This document shows positions 27,162 to 36,014 of a DNA stretch of 64,000 nt, piece after piece. Source of the stretch: Nostoc sp. NMS2 (GTDB taxonomy: Bacteria; Cyanobacteriota; Cyanobacteriia; Cyanobacteriales; Nostocaceae); NCBI RefSeq assembly GCF_017115105.1, contig NZ_JABXKH010000049.1, positions 1 to 64,000 on the forward strand, given 5' to 3'. The notes under the pieces were generated by a model that had not been told where the DNA came from, made no database searches, and saw nothing but the letters and a program-made list of their open reading frames with translations. The first letter of the stretch is position 1. Each line of letters starts with the position of its first letter. The position numbers were made by a program, and so were the translations under genes.

Positions 27162-27293
27162 TTTCCTCTTAGTCCACGGAGGTGGACTTTGTTTGTGTAG
27201 TAGCGTTGGCCCTTGGCGTGCCGGAGGCATCATTCTACTCGCCTAATCTTTTCAAACATCCTCTTAGACTAAGAAACACATTCCCAGAACAAC

Positions 27294-27490
27294 TAAGTAA
27301 GTTGGCGCGAAAAAAACCAAGTATGTTACGAAACGTAAATAGATTTAAAGCCCTTACTAATGACAAATACTTCGGCTTACCTCGACTTCGCCCTTCGGCT
27401 ACGCTCAGGACAGGCTCGGCACAAGTCGCTCAGTACAAGTGACCAATAACAGCATCCGCCAGTTAGCTTTAATTGCGCCGACCTACTTAA
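27294..27490. repeat. MITE-like element, family C, copy 1
   Basis: The left end TAAGTAAGTTGGCGCGAAAA and the right end TTGCGCCGACCTACTTAA are imperfect inverted repeats. A conserved left block continues with GTATGTTACGAAACGTAAAT and TTAAAGCCCTTACTAATGAC. Copy 2 is at 40074-40222; a left half is at 46103-46172. Confidence 0.7.
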
Positions 27491-27607
27491 ATAGTTAGCC
27501 ATAATTCAACATAAAATAAAATCCTAGTTGGTAGTGAGCGATAAACCGCTCACTACCAACTAGGATTATTAGGACTAAAGTCCTTACTACAAACTTTAAT
27601 TTATTTA

Positions 27608-27751
27608 GGCACTGACAGATAAAAAAACATCCCAAATTTTCTTGTGGGATGGGGTCTGCACTACGTGCCGCTACGCGAACATCCGTCCCAGATTCAGGGT
27701 GGGCATCCTGCCCACCCCACAAGATCGATAATTTATTTCTTGCCGGTCTCT
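27608..27751. repeat. MITE-like element, family A, copy 2
   Basis: It begins GCACTGACAGATAAAAAAAC and ends TTTATTTCTTGCCGGTCTC. The inner stem is TGTGGGATGGGGT / GGTGGGCATCCTGCCCACCC-like, with an inserted GCCGCTACGCGAAC block. Confidence 0.6.
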
Positions 27752-27791
27752 TACGCCTAGCTACTTACCTTTATCCAAAATCCAAAATTGA

Positions 27792-28943
27792 TTAATCTTC
27801 TTTTTGCAAAATATCATCATCAATTCGTTTCTCCCGATTAACATCGGGAATATCTGCTGTCCAATAGTCCTCTACTTCAGGAGATTCAGAAACCATCACA
27901 AACTCAGTCTCTTTTTTATGGTTATTTCCCCATTCATCTAAAACATCTTTAATTAACACTTCTTGCAACCAAATCTTAGCGACAACAGTCAGGGGTAGTG
28001 CTAAAAATAATCCTAAAAAGCCAAAGAAAGTGACGAAAAATAGTTGGGCAATTAAGGTGATGGCGGGTAGTAATGAGACTTGACGCGCCATCACCACAGG
28101 CGTGATGAAATTGCTCTCAACCTGTTGAATGATAAAGTAGAGAATAAAAACAGCGATCGCTTTCCAAGGTTCATCTAAGAAAGCGATCGCCATTGCTGGG
28201 ATTACACTCATCGTTGGGCCCAGGTTGGGAATCAAGTTAAAAAATCCCGCTAAAATCGCCAAAGCGAGTGCTGCCTTTACACCCAAAACTGATAAACCAA
28301 CCAGACTCATTACCCCTACTACACAGATGGCAATGAAAGCACCTGTAATCCATCCCTCCAAAGAGACTTCGCACTTATTTAAAATTCCTTCCACCCGCCG
28401 CCGATAAAATGAGGGGAAAAGCCGCACAAATACTTTCCGGTAGGCTAATGGATCGGCTAACATCATTCCTGTTAAAACTAACACTAGCAAAATCTTGAGA
28501 ACGACTTCCAAAGATCCAGATACAAAGGCAAAGGAATTTCCCAGTACCCGATTGACGAATGGTTGTGCTTGTTGGATGAGGCTGTTGATATCTGGGATGT
28601 AAGGAACCAACTGGTTAGGAATGTGAGTTCTCAGGGCATCAAGCCAACTATTAAAGCGCCCAAACCCTTTAGGAACCTGATAGGTTAGTTCTTGAAACTG
28701 CTGTGCAAATGGTGGGACAATAAGCCAGAAAAAACCCACAATGCCTGCGAAAAAGATAGCTACTGCCAGGAGAACGGCGAATCCACGCTTCATCCCAAAG
28801 CGTTGGAAGCGTTTTGCTAGCCGATTTAAGGTAGTGGCTAAGACAACTGCGGCAAACATGAGCAAAAGCACTTCCCGAATTTGCCACAGGATGTATAAAG
28901 AAAGAACTATGGCGATTAAGCCGATCCATTGACCGAGGTTCAC
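27792..28943 (-). CDS. AI-2E family transporter (PerM-like permease)
   Basis: A 383-residue membrane protein of the UPF0118/AI-2E family with about seven or eight helices. It starts with IGLIAIVLSLYILWQIREVL and contains WLIVPPFAQQFQEL, the long soluble loop after it, and the C-terminal signature PVVMARQVSLLPAITLIAQL then FFGFLGLFLALPLTVV. Members include the E. coli AI-2 exporter TqsA and Na+/H+ antiporter-like proteins, so the substrate is uncertain. The gene is transcribed towards the tnpB element, and its promoter region abuts the small membrane protein gene on the same strand. Confidence 0.88.
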   Translation of the reverse strand: MNLGQWIGLIAIVLSLYILWQIREVLLLMFAAVVLATTLNRLAKRFQRFGMKRGFAVLLAVAIFFAGIVGFFWLIVPPFAQQFQELTYQVPKGFGRFNSWLDALRTHIPNQLVPYIPDINSLIQQAQPFVNRVLGNSFAFVSGSLEVVLKILLVLVLTGMMLADPLAYRKVFVRLFPSFYRRRVEGILNKCEVSLEGWITGAFIAICVVGVMSLVGLSVLGVKAALALAILAGFFNLIPNLGPTMSVIPAMAIAFLDEPWKAIAVFILYFIIQQVESNFITPVVMARQVSLLPAITLIAQLFFVTFFGFLGLFLALPLTVVAKIWLQEVLIKDVLDEWGNNHKKETEFVMVSESPEVEDYWTADIPDVNREKRIDDDILQKED

Positions 28944-29033
28944 AGGCTAACTCCCAACGGGTGGCGAGATGCAATTTTGTTGTAATTCAGCTAGGTTAGC
29001 TGATTTCAGTCACTTGTGCGTACATAGTTTGAG

Positions 29034-29225
29034 TTAATTTTGTTTCTGTGCCTGGAATCGCCACAGTAGCGCGATCGCTATAATCACAATCGGCAACAAT
29101 ACTATAATTAGCGCGTTGGTTCCTGTCGCCGGAATTGATAGATTTGGCCCCGCATACTTAATTAATAGAGATAACAAAGCCGAGAGTAAAAGCAGTTTCA
29201 GAACAAATCCTAATTGATTTCCCAT
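29034..29225 (-). CDS. small conserved membrane protein
   Basis: A 63-residue protein with two hydrophobic segments, LGFVLKLLLLSALLSLLI (about 5-22) and ALIIVLLPIVIIAIALLW (about 38-55). A loop (PNLSIPATGTN) separates them and the tail is polar. I think close relatives exist in other filamentous cyanobacteria, but I know of no assigned function. It lies 90 bp upstream of the AI-2E gene on the same strand and may be co-transcribed with it. Confidence 0.6.
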   Translation of the reverse strand: MGNQLGFVLKLLLLSALLSLLIKYAGPNLSIPATGTNALIIVLLPIVIIAIALLWRFQAQKQN

Positions 29226-30139
29226 AAAAGTACGGCATAAAAATTTTTGTGGTACACACGAGTTGGCGTTGCACCGTCCAGTTTCTACAATAAACCCACA
29301 GATACAATCTTTTTAAACTTTTATAAAGAGTTTCTACCTAGTGACTTCCAAATAAAAAAATACTCAATCATTCTTTGTGGGGTAGGCATCTTGCCCGCCT
29401 TGGCCTATGGGCGGGCAAGATGCCCACCCCACAAGATTGGATAATTTATTTGTTGGAAGTCCCCTATTGTCTCCTGCTTCCAAACCCATAGCTTTACTTT
29501 ATGCCAAAGAAAACTGCTGTATGTGCATTAGCGATCGCTTAGAGTCTTAATTCACTAAATCTTAACTTTACCATTATTGAGCAAAAGCAGTATTTACTCT
29601 GAGGATACCTGTAAAAAATACAGCCATTATAAATAGTACTACGTCACTCGTTACACCAAAGTATCGGGGATGAACTGAATGTAAAGAAGAAAAATTCAGA
29701 AGTCAGAATGGGCTAAACGCCCCGCTATCGCTAACAGGAGCGAAGCCGGAGACGTTGGGAGCATCCACAAATGGCAAGAAACACCGGGCGATTGGAAATC
29801 GCTCGCGGCTACACAAACGAAGTCTGCCTTCGCGGACTCTCTGAAACCCGCGTTCGCGTATTCCGAAGAAAAGGCGGGTTTAGTTTGTATAGCCCCAGAC
29901 TTCTAGTCTGAGGACGATCCGCCAAAACGTGATGCTCCCGAGACGTTTCTGTTGCTTTGGTCAAAATCGAGACCACTAAATCTGCCTATTTAGCGTGGGT
30001 CTTAAACTTCTCTATTCGGAGGTTAGCGGACTTGCTACTGCTTCTTTGGTCAGAATAACCAACTGAAATTATGACCAAAAAAGACATCCGGCTCCCCTTC
30101 TGACTCCTGAATTCTTATTTAGTAAATTTAAGGAGAAGG
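29226..30139. other. long intergenic region with repeats before the secretion genes
   Basis: A family A element lies at 29341-29464. Palindromic repeat DNA lies at about 29785-29930 (GGGCGATTGGAAATCGCTCG and CTTCTAGTCTGAGGAC-type blocks related to 25520-25590). No gene is seen. The last 100 bp before 30140 probably hold the promoter of the two-partner secretion operon. Confidence 0.5.
29341..29464. repeat. MITE-like element, family A, copy 3
   Basis: Ends are GTGACTTCCAAATAAAAAAA and TTATTTGTTGGAAGTCCC. The internal stem is TGTGGGGTAGGCATCTTGCC with the complement GGCAAGATGCCCACCCCACA. Confidence 0.75.
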
Positions 30140-31948
30140 GTGTCGGTGAAGCAAGTCGTTATTAAAAACTCTAGTATTAAACCAGTATTTTCTACGCTAC
30201 AAAGATTAAACAAGCCTGTAAGTATTATCTCTGAACTGCGACCTCTGGCATTTGGGTTTGTTTTAGTAGCAGTGTTATGTAATTATCAGCAGGTCATTGC
30301 CCAAACTCCTAATCCTGAGACCTTACCACCTGGTCGGTTAGAAGAAGTTCCTGTCACTCCCTTACCTGCTAATGTGTTGCCAATGCCAACAGATAACAAT
30401 CAATTGGTTCCTTTGCCAACAATACCAGATGAGTCAATTCCGAGTCAGGATGATTCTAATGCTAAATTTCGGGTAGATCGGATTGAAATTGTTGGTAGTA
30501 CAGTTTTCAAACCAGAGCAGTTTGCCGCTATTATCAATCCCTTTGTGGGAAAAGAAGTGACATTTGCAGAATTATTGCAAATCAAAGATGCGATCGCCAA
30601 GCTTTACACTGATAACGGTTATGTGACTACAGGGGCATTGATTACACCACAGACACTAGAAGCTGGAACAGTGAAGATTCAGGTGATCGAGGGCAGTCTG
30701 CAAGAAATCAAAATCATTGGTAACAGACGATTAGGTAGTAAATACATTCGCGATCGCATCCAACTTGGTGCTGGCAAACCCCTAAATGTACCACGCCTAC
30801 TAGAAAAGCTACAACTACTCCGCCTCGATCCACGGATTCAAAACCTGTCAGCCGAATTGCAGACAGGCGTGCATCCGGGAAACAATGTGTTGCAAGTTGA
30901 GGTTGAAGAAGCGGACACTTTTAAGCTGACGGCAAGCTTGGATAATGGGCGATCGCCTAGTGTGGGCAGTTTTCGCCGAGGAATAGATTTACAAGAAGCC
31001 AATTTATTGGGCTTGGGCGATACTCTGAGTGTAGGATATGCAAATACTGATGGCAGTAATAGCATTAATGCCAATTACACACTACCGATTAATGCCCACA
31101 ATGGCACTATATCCTTTGGCTTTAGCCAGGGATGGAACCGCGTTATTGAAGAACCATTCAGCGTCCTTGATATCCAGTCAAATTCCCAGTCTTACGAATT
31201 GGGCTATCGCCAACCACTGGTGCAAAAACCAACCCAAGAGTTGGCAGTTGGGCTGTCATTCTCGCGTCAGTCAAGCCAAACTGAGTTGGGTATTGATAAT
31301 ATTGGGCCGTTTCGCCTCTCACCAGGTGCAGATGCAAACGGAAAAACTAATATTTCGGCTCTACGCTTTTTTCAAGAATATACCCAGCGAAGTAATAAAT
31401 ATGTATTTGCAGCGCGATCGCAATTGAGCTTTGGTGTAGATTGGTTCGATGCAAATGTCAGTGATAATGAACCAGATAGCCGCTTTTTTGCATGGCGGGG
31501 ACAGGCGCAGTGGGTACGACAATTAGCACCAGACACATTATTTTTAGCTAGGGGCGATTTCCAATTAGCAACAGATTCCTTAGTGCCTTTAGAGCAATTT
31601 GGTCTTGGTGGACAACTAAGTGTCCGGGGCTATCGCCAAGACGCATTACTTACAGATAATGGTCTGTTGTTTTCGGCAGAATTTCGAGTCCCCATTGTCC
31701 GCGCTAAAAAGATTGACGGCATGCTGCAACTTACACCCTTCATTGATGTGGGTAAAGGCTGGAATGTTAAGGGCGAAAATCCATCACAAAGTACGCTGCT
31801 TAGTACTGGGTTGGGGCTGCTGTGGAAACAGGGTGATGACTTCTTGGCCCGCCTAGATTGGGGCATTCCCCTAATCTCAGTGGATGGTGAAAGGCGATCG
31901 CTCCAAGAAAATGGGCTGTATTTCTCAGTAAAGTATTCGCCGTTTTGA
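30140..31948 (+). CDS. ShlB/FhaC/HecB-type two-partner secretion transporter
   Basis: A 602-residue outer-membrane TpsB protein. A signal-like helix (LAFGFVLVAVLCNY, about 35-48) is followed by a Pro-rich linker and POTRA domains (FRVDRIEIVGSTVFKPEQF from about 110, then VKIQVIEGSLQEIKIIGN). A 16-strand-type barrel carries the L6 motif SVRGY (near 495) and ends in VKYSPF, a terminal aromatic typical of Omp85-family sorting. TpsB proteins bind the TPS domain of their partner in the periplasm and thread it out. The partner is the next gene. The start is GTG 30140 with AGGAG before it; GTG 30146 is also possible. Confidence 0.92.
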   Translation: MSVKQVVIKNSSIKPVFSTLQRLNKPVSIISELRPLAFGFVLVAVLCNYQQVIAQTPNPETLPPGRLEEVPVTPLPANVLPMPTDNNQLVPLPTIPDESIPSQDDSNAKFRVDRIEIVGSTVFKPEQFAAIINPFVGKEVTFAELLQIKDAIAKLYTDNGYVTTGALITPQTLEAGTVKIQVIEGSLQEIKIIGNRRLGSKYIRDRIQLGAGKPLNVPRLLEKLQLLRLDPRIQNLSAELQTGVHPGNNVLQVEVEEADTFKLTASLDNGRSPSVGSFRRGIDLQEANLLGLGDTLSVGYANTDGSNSINANYTLPINAHNGTISFGFSQGWNRVIEEPFSVLDIQSNSQSYELGYRQPLVQKPTQELAVGLSFSRQSSQTELGIDNIGPFRLSPGADANGKTNISALRFFQEYTQRSNKYVFAARSQLSFGVDWFDANVSDNEPDSRFFAWRGQAQWVRQLAPDTLFLARGDFQLATDSLVPLEQFGLGGQLSVRGYRQDALLTDNGLLFSAEFRVPIVRAKKIDGMLQLTPFIDVGKGWNVKGENPSQSTLLSTGLGLLWKQGDDFLARLDWGIPLISVDGERRSLQENGLYFSVKYSPF

Positions 31949-32089
31949 TCTCTAGTACTTAATCAAAATTCTGTCTTGAGAGTGCTGAGTCCAGTAAAAA
32001 ATACTCGGCACTTTTGATTTTTTAAGGTGTTTCAGTACCATGCCATTTTGGGAATCATAATAGCATCTGGTAAAGAGAGGATTGACAGT

Positions 32090-34807
32090 ATGAGAGCAAT
32101 TCGCAAAGCAACAAGCCTCTGGCTTAATACATTTCTATCTATACTTACAACCGGGTTCTTAACTTCCGTGGTACTACCTGCGATCGCTCAGGTTACATCT
32201 GATGGTACTACCAATACGATTGTCAACCTAAATAGTAATAATTTTACAATTCTGAATGGGATAAATCAAGGTAGCAATTTATTTCACAGTTTTAGTAATT
32301 TCTCTGTCCCAACTGGTGGCTCTGCAACCTTTAATTTAGTTAACACACCAAATATTACAACTATATTTAGTCGGGTTACAGGTGGGAATGTTTCTAATAT
32401 TGATGGGTTAATTCGTACAGTAAATAGTAGTAATCTGGTAAGTTTGTTTTTAATGAATCCTAACGGCATTATATTTGGGCAAAATGCCAAGTTGGATATT
32501 AGTGGATCGTTTGTCGGCACTACAGCAAATAGCATCAAATTTGCAGATGGATCTGAGTTTATGGCCACAAATTCCAGTGCAATGCCATTATTAACGATCG
32601 CAGTGCCCATTGGCTTACAATTTGGGCAAAATCCGGGAACCATTACCCATCAAGCCAGTACCACAGGATTGATCCTTAAAACAGGCAAAACTATTGGTTT
32701 ACTGGGTGGCGAAGTCACTATAGATAGGGGGAAAATCACCGCCCCTACTGGTCAGATAGAAGTAGCTGGTTTAGCCAGTAACACAACAGTCAACCTGGCT
32801 CAAACAGCATCAGGCTGGCAATTTAGCTATCCTACTTATTCAAAGTTTCAAAATGTTCGGATTACCAACGGCGCGCAAATCAATGCCGATGGTGTCGGTG
32901 GGGGACGGATTCAAATCAACGGACAGCAAGTGACAATTGACGGACTCTCCTCCATCACCGCCAACACCAGTGGAGGCAGTAATGGTCAGGGTATTCTGAT
33001 TCAAGGTTCTGATAGTATAGCGATCGCCGGATCAGCCCCTACCTCTAGTACCGTCACCAACATCGCTGCCGATGTTAGACCGAAGGCAACAGGTAACGGC
33101 GGTGAAATTCGCTTGATTACACCCACCCTCAAAGTCCAAGATGGGGCCCGCATCCGCACACGTGTTTTTGGTGCTGGTAAGGGTGGTAGTGCGATCGTCC
33201 AAGCCGACCGGGTAGAACTGCTGCGGGATACCACCGACGGTAATAATAACCGATTTGCCAGCACCCTGGCAGCGAATACCGAAGAAGGATCGCAAGGTCA
33301 TGGGGGTAACGTCGAAATCACGGCAAAAACGGTTTTGATTCAAGATGGGGCAGAACTGCGGGCTTCCGCCCGTGGTTCGGGTGATGGCGGCAATATCATC
33401 GTCAAAGCTAGTGATTTACTCAGCGTTACTGGCGAGTCTAGCACCAACGATCCAGGTTATCTCACAGGTATGAGTACTAGCATTCGTGAAAATGCCACAG
33501 GACAAGGTGGCAGCATTTTTTTAGAAGCGGGCAAGATTGAAGTATTAAATGGCCCCTCAATTCGCACAGGTACTTATGGTCAAGGCAATGCTGGAAACAT
33601 TTATGTCAAGGCAAATGAAGTCACCATCGCTGGTTATGCCAACAGTGGTATAGTCAGTCGGTTTTTTGCGTCTGCCTATGTGCTGGAAGAAAATGGCAAG
33701 CCGCGTCTAGATAGATCCACTGGGAAAGGAGGCAATATTACCTTTGATGTGGGACATCTCAAACTACTTGAAGGTGGCAAGATTTCTTCATCCTCCGAAG
33801 CCCAAGGCAATGCTGGCTGGATTTTAATTAATGCAGATAGAGTTGAACTGGCGGGGAAATCCCGCTCTCCAGTGCAACTCAATTTCACCTATGCCTTGGA
33901 TGCAGGTGGCAAGAGTGGTCTCTATGCTTTTTCGGATAACACATCGACCAAAGATTTACCAGTTTCTCAGGGGCTTCGGTATGGCGATGCTGGCTCTATT
34001 CGCATCAATGCAAACAGCCTGACTGTACGGGATGAAGCCGAAATTGTGGTCAGCAGCAACAACAACAGTAATGCTGGCAACTTAGTGGTTCAGTCTGACA
34101 CCATCAGACTGAGTGAACAGGGAAAGCTGCGTGCTGAAGTAGCCTCTGGTAGTCAAGGAAATATCAATTTGACTAGTTCACTTTTGCTGATGCGGGATGG
34201 TAGTCAAATTAGCTCGAATGCTGGTAGTACGGCTAGTGGTGGCAACATTTCAATTAACAGTAAGGTCATCGTTCAAACCAATAATAGTGATATCACTGCC
34301 AATGCGATCAAAGGTCAGGGTGGTAATATTAACCTCACCACTCAATCATTGATTGGCGGTGCTTTTCGCCCTCAACTTACACCCCAGAGCGACATTACAG
34401 CAAGTTCCGAATTTGGTATTAATGGTTCTGTCCAAATCATGACACCGAATGTGAATCCAAACTCTGGTTTAGTGGAACTACCAGCGAATGTTACCGATCC
34501 ATCGCAGCAAATAGCCAATGGTTGTTCTGCAAGTCAAGGCAGCCGTTTTGTAGCAACAGGACGGGGTGGTGTACCGCAAAATCCCAGTCAAGATGTGACA
34601 AGCGATCGCACCTGGTCAGATATCCGCGATATCTCGGCATATCGCCAAACAGATAACGTTACAGCCCAAATACCTATAACAGGACAAACACTAATCCAAG
34701 CTACGTCTTGGCATCGTAACGCACTAGGAAAAATTGAGCTATTAGCAGATAAACACCCTGCTCAGGTGCAACAATTATTAACTTGTGCTGCTATATCCAA
34801 AAATTAA
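32090..34807 (+). CDS. filamentous haemagglutinin-type TpsA exoprotein
   Basis: About 905 residues. A signal peptide ends VVLPAIAQ. The TPS domain follows, with FNLVNTPNITTIFSRVTGG and the diagnostic MNPNGIIFGQNAKLDISGSF (NPNG near 123). The rest is a long beta-helical stretch rich in Gly, Ser, Asn and Thr with repeated GNGGEI, GQGGSI, GNAGN-type turns. The C-terminal part has a single Cys (NGCSASQGS) and the conserved TWSDIRDISAYR-type segment. It is secreted by the preceding TpsB and probably sits on the surface as an adhesin or contact factor. No toxin domain is visible. The start is ATG 32090 at the signal peptide. Confidence 0.9.
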   Translation: MRAIRKATSLWLNTFLSILTTGFLTSVVLPAIAQVTSDGTTNTIVNLNSNNFTILNGINQGSNLFHSFSNFSVPTGGSATFNLVNTPNITTIFSRVTGGNVSNIDGLIRTVNSSNLVSLFLMNPNGIIFGQNAKLDISGSFVGTTANSIKFADGSEFMATNSSAMPLLTIAVPIGLQFGQNPGTITHQASTTGLILKTGKTIGLLGGEVTIDRGKITAPTGQIEVAGLASNTTVNLAQTASGWQFSYPTYSKFQNVRITNGAQINADGVGGGRIQINGQQVTIDGLSSITANTSGGSNGQGILIQGSDSIAIAGSAPTSSTVTNIAADVRPKATGNGGEIRLITPTLKVQDGARIRTRVFGAGKGGSAIVQADRVELLRDTTDGNNNRFASTLAANTEEGSQGHGGNVEITAKTVLIQDGAELRASARGSGDGGNIIVKASDLLSVTGESSTNDPGYLTGMSTSIRENATGQGGSIFLEAGKIEVLNGPSIRTGTYGQGNAGNIYVKANEVTIAGYANSGIVSRFFASAYVLEENGKPRLDRSTGKGGNITFDVGHLKLLEGGKISSSSEAQGNAGWILINADRVELAGKSRSPVQLNFTYALDAGGKSGLYAFSDNTSTKDLPVSQGLRYGDAGSIRINANSLTVRDEAEIVVSSNNNSNAGNLVVQSDTIRLSEQGKLRAEVASGSQGNINLTSSLLLMRDGSQISSNAGSTASGGNISINSKVIVQTNNSDITANAIKGQGGNINLTTQSLIGGAFRPQLTPQSDITASSEFGINGSVQIMTPNVNPNSGLVELPANVTDPSQQIANGCSASQGSRFVATGRGGVPQNPSQDVTSDRTWSDIRDISAYRQTDNVTAQIPITGQTLIQATSWHRNALGKIELLADKHPAQVQQLLTCAAISKN

Positions 34808-34847
34808 TTATAGCCGTCCCCAGTCCAGTTATGACGTAGACTAGAAA

Positions 34848-34926
34848 CGCACTTGGGATGATATCCGCGACATATCTGCATACCGTAATACTGTTGCAGT
34901 TACAGTACAAATACTTAACTATCCCA
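34848..34926 (+). pseudogene. fragment of a second haemagglutinin-type gene
   Basis: This short stretch translates as RTWDDIRDISAYRNTVAVTV. It mirrors the C-terminal segment RTWSDIRDISAYRQTDNVTA of the gene just upstream, but with many silent differences at DNA level. It is therefore a diverged leftover of a former tandem TpsA gene, cut off by the family A element that starts at 34931. Confidence 0.7.
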
Positions 34927-34930
34927 AAAT

Positions 34931-35075
34931 AGGACTGACAAGAAATAAATTATCCATCTTGTGGGGTGGGCATCCTGCCCGCCCTGAATATTAGACGGGT
35001 GTTAGCGTAGCGGCACGTAGTACGAACACCCATCCCACAAGAAAATTTAGGATGTTTTTTTATTTGTCAGTCCCT
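34931..35075. repeat. MITE-like element, family A, copy 4
   Basis: Ends are AGGACTGACAAGAAATAAAT and TTTTATTTGTCAGTCCCT. The middle has GTGGGGTGGGCATCCTGCCC and an imperfect partner interrupted by GTAGCGGCACGTAG. It ends exactly where the next element starts. Confidence 0.75.
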
Positions 35076-35287
35076 TAGAGGTTGTTTGAAAAGTGGTTGG
35101 CTGTATCTTTGCACTAACTGATCCCCCCTAGCCCCCCTTAAAAAGGGGGGAACCGGAATCCAAGTCCCCCTTTTTAAGGGGAGCCACTGCGGTCTTGGGG
35201 TCTCCCCAAATGAAGCAAGTGGCGTGGATTTAGGGGGATCTACAACGTTTTGTTACCGAGAAGAAAACTTTTCAAACATCCTCTTAG
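35075..35287. repeat. MITE-like element, family B, intact copy
   Basis: The terminal inverted repeats are TTAGAGGTTGTTTGAAAAGT and ACTTTTCAAACATCCTCTTAG. The interior holds CCCCCCTTAAAAAGGGGGG and a GAGCCACTGCGGTCTTGGGG block that is shared with about 3500-3545. Confidence 0.75.
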
Positions 35288-35589
35288 ACTGCACATCACT
35301 TACAATGATGATTCAAGTGAGTATCGCATTCTAATCACCGATCTGAAGAATCCGAAGAGTGCCATCTGACTCGATGGGGTTGGCTACGCACCCCGCAAAC
35401 AGAGAAAATTTTAGTTGAAATCTAGATGGATGGACAGGTGAACCGAAAAGTTCTACAATCTGACTGATTGTGGTAAGTTTACCTATTGCCCAATCCACAT
35501 AACCATAGTAAAGATTTTCTAGCGATCCGGTTTGATTGCGGAAGCACTAAATTAATATAAGAAAGTCTTGAGTAAGGGGCAGCAAACAA

Positions 35590-35712
35590 ATGGATGTAAA
35601 GCTGATTCTAGCTGGATTAACAGTTATCTTCACGCTTTCGTGCTTATTCTTTGGCACGAAAAACGGATTCTATGATTCAGATAACTATCACGGCAATGGT
35701 TCTGCACATTGA
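35590..35712 (+). CDS. ndhP: probable NDH-1 subunit NdhP (40 residues)
   Basis: The 40-residue frame has one N-terminal transmembrane helix (LILAGLTVIFTLSCLFFG) and a conserved-looking tail, GTKNGFYDSDNYHGNGSAH. This matches my memory of NdhP, the small single-helix subunit of the cyanobacterial photosynthetic NDH-1 complex. NdhP stabilises the complex and supports cyclic electron flow around photosystem I. Length and tail agree with the Synechocystis protein, but I could not align them. A good ribosome site (AAGGGG) lies about ten bases before the ATG. The gene stands alone between repeat DNA and the metallo-hydrolase gene. Confidence 0.65.
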   Translation: MDVKLILAGLTVIFTLSCLFFGTKNGFYDSDNYHGNGSAH

Positions 35713-36014
35713 GATAAATCTGTAGAGGCTTGGGCGACTTCCCGCAGGGTGAGTTTGCTAAGATAGCTCTGAAGTTGCAAAGGGAAAACACACAAGAGGC
35801 AAACTCTTTTAGCTCCTAGTTTGATGGCTTCTCGTTAGCCCACCTTTCCGAACCAGTGCGGGTTCGGAGGAGGCGTCCTCCCCAATCAAAAATCTGTATT
35901 CTCAGGGTGTAGGGGCGCACGCTAAAACTTACCCCTAAGTCACAAAACCAAAACTTGTGTAACTTTTGGCTTTTGGGATATGTCCATGATGATGAGGTTG
36001 GAGGGGAGGACAGC
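35713..36014. other. intergenic region
   Basis: No gene is seen. It has a GTTCGGAGGAGGCG-like inverted segment (about 35850-35880) and the strong ribosome site GGAGGGGAGGA just before 36015. An open frame on the minus strand here lacks coding character. Confidence 0.4.

Larger units (their letters stand above)
25491..27267. mobile_element. MITE-like element (family B) interrupted by a tnpB element
   Basis: The left end TTAGAGGTTGTTTGAAAAG and the right end CTTTTCAAACATCCTCTTAG are inverted repeats. They match those of the intact small element at 35075-35287. Between them lie palindromic repeat DNA (25520-25590) and the tnpB element at about 25594-27151, so the IS inserted into this element. 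Confidence 0.7.
27162..27791. other. intergenic region made of stacked repeats
   Basis: From left to right it holds the remaining right part of MITE B (to 27267), a family C element (27294-27490) with the 70-bp block shared with 10.9 kb inside it, and a family A element (27608-27751). No gene is supported; the open frames at 27182-27442 and 27495-27722 are repeat DNA. Confidence 0.6.

Noticed and set aside
27182-27722. Small frames in the repeat-rich gap after tnpB
   Set aside because: They lie fully within MITE-like elements of families B, C and A.
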